The notes under the pieces were generated by a model that saw nothing but the letters and a program-made list of their open reading frames with translations, searched no databases and was not told where the DNA came from. Below are positions 57,377 to 64,000 of a stretch of DNA of 64,000 nucleotides, in pieces. The position numbers and the translations under genes were made by a program. Source of the DNA: Clitopilus passeckerianus (lineage: Eukaryota; Basidiomycota; Agaricomycetes; Agaricales; Entolomataceae); NCBI GenBank assembly GCA_944990035.1, contig CALYLX010000076.1:22207-86206 (forward strand). The letters run 5' to 3'. Position 1 is the first letter of the stretch. Every line of letters begins with the position of its first letter.

Positions 57377-60300
57377 ATGCCCCGAAATCACCTACCGGGT
57401 GCTTCAGCCCTCAGGAATCGCATCCGGATTACCAACAAAACTCGCCTCAAGATTGTCAAAGGCAACCTCGAGTCCGACAACCCTCTTATCCCTGACGAAG
57501 ACGAAGAGAAACATCGCCTCTCAAATCTCGTCGCTGGAGTCGATGCGGAGGACGCCCAGGTGAGCTTTTCGCCCTTCTTTGTCTCGACACCGTGGCCCTC
57601 CTTTTGGTGGCTGTGTGTCCCGCGGTTTGATGACAAATTACTGACAAATCATACAGGAGCACCACTTGCAAGCTGTCCTATCTGCCGCAGCGCACGGGCC
57701 TGCACGATCAAGCCGTGGCGCATCTGACCAAGGTCCGTCAGAGAATGCGGCGCCAGCCGTCTATATCCCAACACCAGACTCCAATGGTGTTGTCGATAAC
57801 TATACCGAATTCTATCCTCCAAATAAATGGAAAGATCCCACCAACCACGTCTTTACTTCGGTCACCACCGAAGAATTACTTCAAGATGGACTGGCTGGAG
57901 GGTTTACCTACTACATGGACGAACGCGACAAGGAATGGCTCGACAAGAACAATGAAGAAGCCAGAGGTGAAGGTACGAGCGCGCAGGGTGCGGTCTCCGC
58001 ATCAGCTACTCGTACCTCAGCTCGTAGCGCGAAGGCCAAAGGCAAGGAGCCCGAGACCTCGCAGCCTTCCATCATCACTGAGGACGAATTTGAACTTGTG
58101 ATGGGATTATATGAGAAGACCACCCACGAAAAGACGGAGTATCTACACCATGTAAGATTCTCTATCCGATCCCCAGTCCAACAGCATTGCTAACCATCCC
58201 GCAGGCTCTGGAAACGGGAATGGCATTTCCTTCGTTCGCCGAATATCAAGAAACGTTTTCCCAAGAACTCCCTTCTGCCACATTCTCTTCTTATAATGTG
58301 CCATCATGGATACCCAATCCAACCAACTTGTTGAAACTAGCGCGGACAATCTACCCTTACTGGAAAGAGCGTCGCATAGAGAGAAACGGCCACCGAGTGA
58401 TACCGGCTTTAAACGTATGCGGTTTTCTTTTTACCATTCAATTCTTACTGATGATTAAATTCAATGTATAGTTCGATGAAGCGGACACGCTTAACGAGTC
58501 CTACGTCTGTTTCCGACGCCGCGAAATCAAAGCAGTACGGAAAACTCGGGCCTCTCAAGCAACATCCTCAGACAAACTTCTCCGCTTACAACACGAACTC
58601 CAATTCCCGTTGGATCTCGCCAAAGCTGTGCTTGCTCGCGAAAATCAGAAGAAGGAGCTTGCAGAACAGAGCCAGCAAGTCTGGGAACGGCGGATGGCCC
58701 TGGTCGACCTCAAGCGAAAATTCCCTGCTCTTGGGGACAAGACCGACGAAGAACTTCTCATCGACAAGGAGAAGCCAAAGAAAATCGAAGTACCGTATGT
58801 ATCGCTTGAATCATTACCAGGAACGGATTCTTACCTATGAACAGTCGGCCAACCAAGATCAGAGTCGAGTCTGCACCAACGCGGCCAGAGACTATTCTCC
58901 GTCCAAGGGATCGCACCAGACTTATTGAGGAGAAAATCGAAAACTTCATTGCTGGCAAGAAAGTGCAAGATCATCACTGGGAAGAGCAAATTGACGTAAG
59001 TTACAACATTTGGCTCAGGCTCCGTTTATTTACGCTCTCTACAGAACCCCTACCAAGCACCTCCTGTGTCATACCCAAACCGCCTGTTCAAATACATCCC
59101 GGTCAATTTTGCATCCGCAGACTCCGACGGCAAACCAGTACTGCAAAGGCAGTCACGGGCAGTCCGCCTACGCCGTGGCCGTGGAGGACGTATTCTCGTC
59201 GACCGCAGGAACGCTATGCCCTCGACTCTGGAAAGGACTAAGCGTTCCGCGTTATACGACTTCGGTTCCGAAGATGTTGAGATGGATAGCGATGATGATG
59301 AGCGCCTCAAGACCATGCGCGAGCGCTGGCGTTTCGATCAGGACGACGTACCAGCGGTCAGTCCTGAAGGCGCCGAAGAACAGAACCGTATGTTGGTCGA
59401 TGAATATGCTGAGAAGTACCTCCGCTATTCAATGACCTGGCACAGCGATCTGGACCAACAACACCTCATGTCCGACTGCTCTATCCCAATCACCGTCGAT
59501 GGTCGTCAGCAGATGGTTCTCCCTTTCAAGCTCGGTGTACCCCCATCATTTTCCAAGCAATTCGTCAACTCATTCCAGCGAGCTAACGCTCAGCAGCCGG
59601 CTAACGCAGCAGCTCAGCCCTCGGTAGCCGCTCCTGTTCCACAGGTACCTGTCCCTGTTTCAATGCAGCAGCAGATTCGAAAGATGGCACCTCCCAGCAC
59701 TGTACCACAGATGCGTATCTCTTCCAATGGTGGTCTGAGGTCATCTCCAGCAGCTCCGAGCCCAACACCAGGAGCTCAACATTTGCAGACCTCGCCCCCC
59801 AACTCTGCCACTGCGTCACAGCATTCACCACCCACGTCAAACGGCGTTAACAGAGCTGCAATCAACATAGCGCATGTTGAAGTTCCCAAGCCTGATATGA
59901 CACCCAGTGCGGTTTCGAGCATCGTTCCACACACCCAAACGACGGACTCTACGCAGGCGCACGACGCCACCGTCAATGGGGTCAACGGGGTTAACGGAGC
60001 GAATGGCTCCCCCCAGAAGCCGCAACAACCTGCCATGGCGCAGATGTTGAATGGTTACCAGTTACAAGCTGCTCTCGCCAACCCAGCCCAGTTTGCTTAC
60101 CAAGCTGGGCAGACAGCTCTCACCCCACAGCAACTCATGAACTTTAAGGCTGCCTTTGCAAATATGCAGAACCCGACCGACCTTGCGACTCTCGCTGCCA
60201 GAGCTGCTATGCCGCCTTCGTACATTCCATCAATGGCAACCCCTGCCAACTTCAACTTCCAGAACTTCGGTCAACTTCAAGCTGCCGCGCTGGGTCTGAA

Positions 60301-60652
60301 GATGCCAGCCAATCGACAGCAGTGGGCAGCTGGCATCAATGGCGTGAATGGGGCACAGAAGGCCGCAGGGTTGCCCTTGACCAATGGCGTTGACGCGTCC
60401 GCTTCCACTACCCAGACGGGTCCTCTCCGTGCGCCGTCTGCAAACGGCAATCGACCGAATGGGATACGAATTTCTTCGAATGGAACTAGTCATGCGATGT
60501 CACCTCATGTCCAGCATAGTCCTTCTCCAGTTCCTGCTGGTGCTGCCGGGGCGTCGCAGTCTCCTCCCCGCGTTCCAGCAACCCCCAGTCTGACGAAGGC
60601 GTCCCCTGCAATGCAGCACGCTCAACCTGGTGGCTCGAAGAGCGGTTACTAG
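57377..60652 (+). CDS. EPL1: Enhancer of polycomb-like protein 1 (NuA4 subunit)
   Basis: Exons 57377-57559, 57657-58151, 58205-58414, 58472-58794, 58845-58995 and 59045-60652 give 989 residues without a break. The EPcA domain fills the first about 450 residues: MPRNHLPGASALRNR, RITNKTRLKIVKGN, VDAEDAQEHHLQAVLS, YIPTPDSNGVVDNYTEFYPP, GFTYYMDERDKEWLDKNN, SIITEDEFELVMGLYEKTT, YPYWKERRIERNGHRVIPAL, DEADTLNESYVCFRRREIK, VWERRMALVDLKRKFPALGD. It scaffolds the NuA4 histone H4/H2A acetyltransferase, linking Esa1 and Yng2. The C-terminal about 400 residues are Gln/Pro/Ala/Asn-rich with NGVNGVNGANG-type repeats and probably disordered. I chose the ATG at 57377 over the out-of-frame ATG at 57372. Confidence 0.95.
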
Positions 60653-61758
60653 AACGTCACACTTGTATCTTACTTTGCACATACCCTTGATCTCCATATC
60701 TCCGTACCTATAATTGTCACTTGTCTATCCCTACTCTGTTGCTATCGCCCGATTATTCTGTTTCTTTGCTTTGCACCTTATCGTATTTCCTTTCGAACCT
60801 TCTTCCTTGCACAAATTACGATTTGAACTTCTCAATCTAATGTTTGGTAATGATACTGCTCTTGGTGCCTTGATGTGCAAATCCTGTTGCTTGAGATCGT
60901 GGGCGCCTCAATGAAAGCGCAATCTCCGTCCAATCTCATAATCCTCTCAGGTTTGTCTGTCAGTTTACCCTCAACTGTCACTTGAAGATACCCTGTTCTG
61001 CTTCAACCTTTCTCTATTACCTGCTTGATCATGATGAACGCCGTCACCGCCAACTGACACTTCTTGAGCCGCTCTATGTATGGGAACCGACAGCTGTAAC
61101 TTGACCTGATCGACCAGCATGCTTTGGAAGACCCTCCATGCTAATAATATACGGCCTCACTTGCCCGGTGTTCTAATTCTATATCTTCTATGATGGAGGT
61201 GAAATACCAAATGGCTACCTCATAGCCAACTGCAATTGGATATCAGCCTCAAGGTCGATACCAGAAGCATATCTTCTCGCCAGGGATTTTCACTTCTCAT
61301 GTCAAACGCCTCATTCCCGCACTCTCTACTCTTCGACGTATGTCTTTGCGCCCTGTCATCTAGATGATTACGCAGACGCACGAAGGTGCCTCCTCCTCGG
61401 ATTATTTTTTGGCTTGTTGCTCTCCAGAGCGTGTCGTCCATGTCCATCAAGCCAAGACTCACTCTTGAACCTCTCCAGCATCATAAACCCGCAATAACAC
61501 AGCAGATAATGCCGGCAGACGCCACCTCCAACAATCACCGTTATCGACTCTGGTACGATGCGTTAATTCATGCGTTCATCTCGGCGCATGGAGGTTCATT
61601 TTTGGCACCTATCAAATAGTTTGGACGACATAACTCAGGGCCTCACCGTGTTCTTTCAGACTGTGTTATGATGTGTTATCAACGAGGTGACTGTGGTTTC
61701 TAGATAAAGGCCTGACTGCAGCCCAGGATTTGGTGGGATCCCATCCGGAAAAGCCACC
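60653..61758. other. Intergenic, EPL1 to PriA-like gene
   Basis: About 1.1 kb. EPL1 3' untranslated sequence and the upstream region of the PriA-like gene. Short frames (60714-60914 plus, 61386-61619 plus) have no motifs. Confidence 0.45.
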
Positions 61759-62555
61759 ATGCGTGTTCTTTCTTTGCTCGTGCCCTTCTTCACCGTCGTC
61801 CAGGTCGCGCTGGGCTCGAATGTGCCCAGGGAGACGCCTCCGTTCGTATACCTTTTGACATCTATTACGACCATCTGATTGTATATCTAGATTCAAGGCT
61901 GCCATTCGAACGATCACTGCATTTACCCCCTCACTCTGTCCCGTCGTGCAAGCCCTTCCGTCCCTGCGCCTTCACCTGCAAGGACGGGTAAGCGTCTCAA
62001 TTTTCTCGCATGTCGATAGGAGCTCACCTCTCACTTTAGCTACGAAGCCTGGCCATCTGTTGGGACTCCTTTCCTTTGTAAATGTGATTGGCCATATAAG
62101 GTCTGTCCCAACGGCAAGTGTGCTCGATCTTGTCCCAGTGGGCACCCCTACAACAAGAGAGACCTCTTCGAGAGGCAATGCAAGATCGGTTACACTGCGT
62201 GTGGTATTCCTGGCAGAGGTGCTAAGTCCTGGGAGTGCCTCAATACCCCTAACCTCGAGAGCTGTAAGTCCATTTACCCTCGATATACGCGGGATTTCCA
62301 ACTGAATCCCTCTTCTTCAAAGGTGGTGGCTGCGTGATCCCGCTACATCCTTCAACTCAGGTGGGAAGGGACTGTACTGCCATCGAAAATGTCTACGACG
62401 TTTCCTGCAACCGAGGCAAGTGCGTTGTTCACAAGTGCAAGCCGGGCTACGAGATCAGCAACACTGGGGATTCTTGCGTCCAGGCGGACAAAGAGAGTCC
62501 AATGCTTCTTACCGCTCAACTTGGTTTCGAACACTTCCGGGATGGAGCTTTGTAA
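61759..62555 (+). CDS. PriA-like cysteine-rich secreted protein
   Basis: ATG at 61759; residues 1-20 (MRVLSLLVPFFTVVQVALGS) are a signal peptide. Later exons read CKPFRPCAFTCKDG, YEAWPSVGTPFLCKCDWPYK, CPNGKCARSCPSGHPYNKRD, then CGGCVIPLHPSTQVGRDCTA, VYDVSCNRGKCVVHKCKPGY and SNTGDSCVQ, the Cys-rich module of PriA, first described from Lentinula edodes fruit-body primordia. Introns at about 61848-61896, 61986-62038 and 62267-62322. In exon 2 the frame changes at a CCCCC run near 61930; adding one C joins GCHSNDHCIY to PPHSVPSCKPF. Secreted and disulfide-rich; role in development or defence is inferred from relatives only. Confidence 0.8.
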
Positions 62556-62770
62556 ATAGCGGGGTACTTGGGTAGCATGAAGTACTTAAAGGCGGTATTT
62601 CACTCGTTCTCGGACTCTTTTCCATACAGACTTGAACGCTCTTTCGTTGTAAGCAGATGATTCCACAAATTGATATATTCTTGTTCTTCCAAATTCTCTC
62701 CCGAGTCCATGCTACTAGTATGTATCTATTGAGGAATAAAAACCCTTACGTATGCTCTATGCTCCCGCCT
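62556..62770. other. Convergent 3' intergenic region
   Basis: 215 bases between two convergent stop codons; 3' untranslated sequences only. Confidence 0.5.
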
Positions 62771-64000
62771 CTACTTCTTCCCGTCGATTAGAAGCAAAGT
62801 GTCCCGTACTCTCCAATTCTCGGAGGATGCCTTCTTGAGACCAACGCTACGACTTCGCCATGCTCCAATTTTAGCATCTGCTGGTGCCTTGGAAGGTCCA
62901 GATATGGACGCCTTATCAGCACGACCTGGAGCCCACATGGACGCCTCCACGCCTGGCAATTCAGCATCGTCATCATCCCTCCGCCGATTCTTTCATTCAG
63001 AGATTTTCCGGAAGAAGCCTCCGGGATGATCTTTGATTCGGTAGACGAGGTGAAGATCCTCTTGATCAGGTTCTCTAGCGTGGCGCTAGTCCCTGTTGGA
63101 GGGCCATTTGGTGGAACGGCCGAGTTACCAGTTGGCCCTGAAGAAGTGCTCGGTTTTGTGACTGCAGCGTTGCTCTGGAACTGCTTGTTTGTGTTAGACG
63201 ACGAAAGGTTCAGTCCAGCGGATTTGGTCTTTCCGAGGAGAGCGTTCTTCGCATCCTTCAAATCAGAGGTTTCCTTCTGGGATGAGTCGCCCGTAGATGG
63301 AGGCGCAATGCCTGTTGACCCAGGATCCGATTTTCGAGGGCCATGCTTTTTGGCGTCCCAGCGGGGTTTCACAGGCGCACATGGTACTTGAAGGACTGTG
63401 CCTGCAGGTATTGGGGTGATATATGAATTTGGAAGCTGTTCGATCGCAACACAGTTTGGTGCGTTTGAGCTGGATATAGTGCATTCTTCTACTGGCTTGA
63501 TCGATTGAGTTGGTTCTATGGACGTAGTATCTGGCTTATTTTTAGACAGAATTGAACCAGTTGGGGGACGGCCGAGGATAGGTCTGGTCTCCACTTGATT
63601 GTTCCTCAGTGCAGAGTTATATGAAATCGACGCTTTTGCTTCAGTTGGTTGCGTGAGAGGTGGTGTCGAAGAAGATTCTGGTGCCGCCTTGGTAATCAAC
63701 TTCCTGGGCTTCACAGGCCGCGCTTCTTTTGGAGGTAGAATGGCCTTTGCTGGGGCCTGAGGGCAGGTTGCAGTTATAGATGTCCTGCTCGCGGCAGGAG
63801 GGGGGGCATCCAGTTCAGAAGACGAGATAGGCCTGCTCTCCACTGAAATTTGAACCGAAATCGGTGGGTCCGTGTCCACTTGGGTAGTTGTCGTGGCTCT
63901 GTTTGAAGACAAGGCGAGAATGTTGGTCGCCCATATGGATCCTTGTACGCGGGGGATCGCCCCGTTGAGTTATTAGCCAGAGTCATTGACTGTGGAACAT
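62771..64000 (-). CDS. Low-complexity Ser/Pro/Thr-rich protein (partial, 5' end beyond window)
   Basis: A long minus-strand frame without an ATG at its start; coding-like sequence continues to about 63960 before an in-frame TAA, so the true start is in an upstream exon, possibly outside the window. Composition is Ser/Pro/Thr/Lys-rich (VKPRKLITKAAPESSSTPP, TSSGPTGNSAVPPNGPPTG), disordered in look. Near 62985 the frame changes at GGAGGG: adding one G continues NERIGGG into DDDDAELPGVEASMWAPG and ends RVRDTLLLIDGKK-stop at 62771, which looks more natural than the uncorrected end at 62788. A short ordered segment (LENLIKRIFTS) precedes it. No family recognised. Confidence 0.6.

Noticed and set aside
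1..64000. CRISPR arrays, operons or insertion sequences
   Set aside because: The window is eukaryotic: spliced genes throughout, no direct-repeat/spacer pattern and no transposase or terminal inverted repeats seen.

Overview
The window is nuclear DNA of a filamentous basidiomycete, most likely an Agaricomycete. Genes are split by many short (about 45-75 nt) GT-AG introns, and there are Agaricomycete hallmarks: FunK1-type fungal kinases, a PriA-like Cys-rich secreted protein, F-box/LRR-type proteins, glycine-rich DUF1399 proteins, AUR1 and ERG25. Genus cannot be read from sequence alone.

Layout. 1-2.4 kb: two minus-strand genes of a MYND-type zinc-finger family. 2.7-4.9 kb: S9 (prolyl oligopeptidase-like) peptidase. 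5.0-6.3 kb: AT-hook protein. 7.1-10.7 kb: a 1163-residue coiled-coil protein of unknown function. 10.9-15 kb: SIRT5-like sirtuin, AUR1 (convergent with it) and a METTL7-like methyltransferase (divergent from AUR1). 15.4-17 kb: F-box-like protein, then tRNA-Val(UAC). 17.4-26.5 kb: a full DUF1399 glycine-rich protein and a 5'-truncated second copy, enclosing three plus-strand MYND genes. 26.6-29.6 kb: an unrecognised ORF with a C-terminal membrane helix and a ZIP zinc transporter. 30.2-37.8 kb: five more MYND copies, all minus strand. 38.3-42.2 kb: small orphan, F-box/LRR-like gene, ERG25. 42.7-48.7 kb: four decayed FunK1 kinase copies. 50-53.8 kb: rhodopsin-domain membrane protein and an AzgA-type purine permease, convergent. 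53.8-57.4 kb: gene-poor. 57.4-60.7 kb: EPL1 (NuA4 subunit). 61.8-62.6 kb: PriA-like protein. 62.8-64 kb: a low-complexity protein cut by the window end.

The conserved single-copy genes are routine housekeeping genes (sphingolipid, sterol, chromatin, purine and zinc transport) with no common pathway. The unusual part is the accessory material between them. Ten copies of one MYND family share an exon plan that includes a 19-nt microexon; only two copies read as intact. A FunK1 array carries in-frame stops.

Caveat. Several otherwise conserved genes (S9 peptidase, DUF1399, rhodopsin-like, PriA-like, last gene) each need a one-base correction at or next to a short homopolymer run to stay open. 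Single-indel 'pseudogene' calls in this window may therefore be assembly errors. The stop codons in MYND copies B and C and in the FunK1 copies are substitutions and cannot be explained that way. Splice sites were assigned by eye from GT-AG signals, reading-frame continuity and paralogue comparison.
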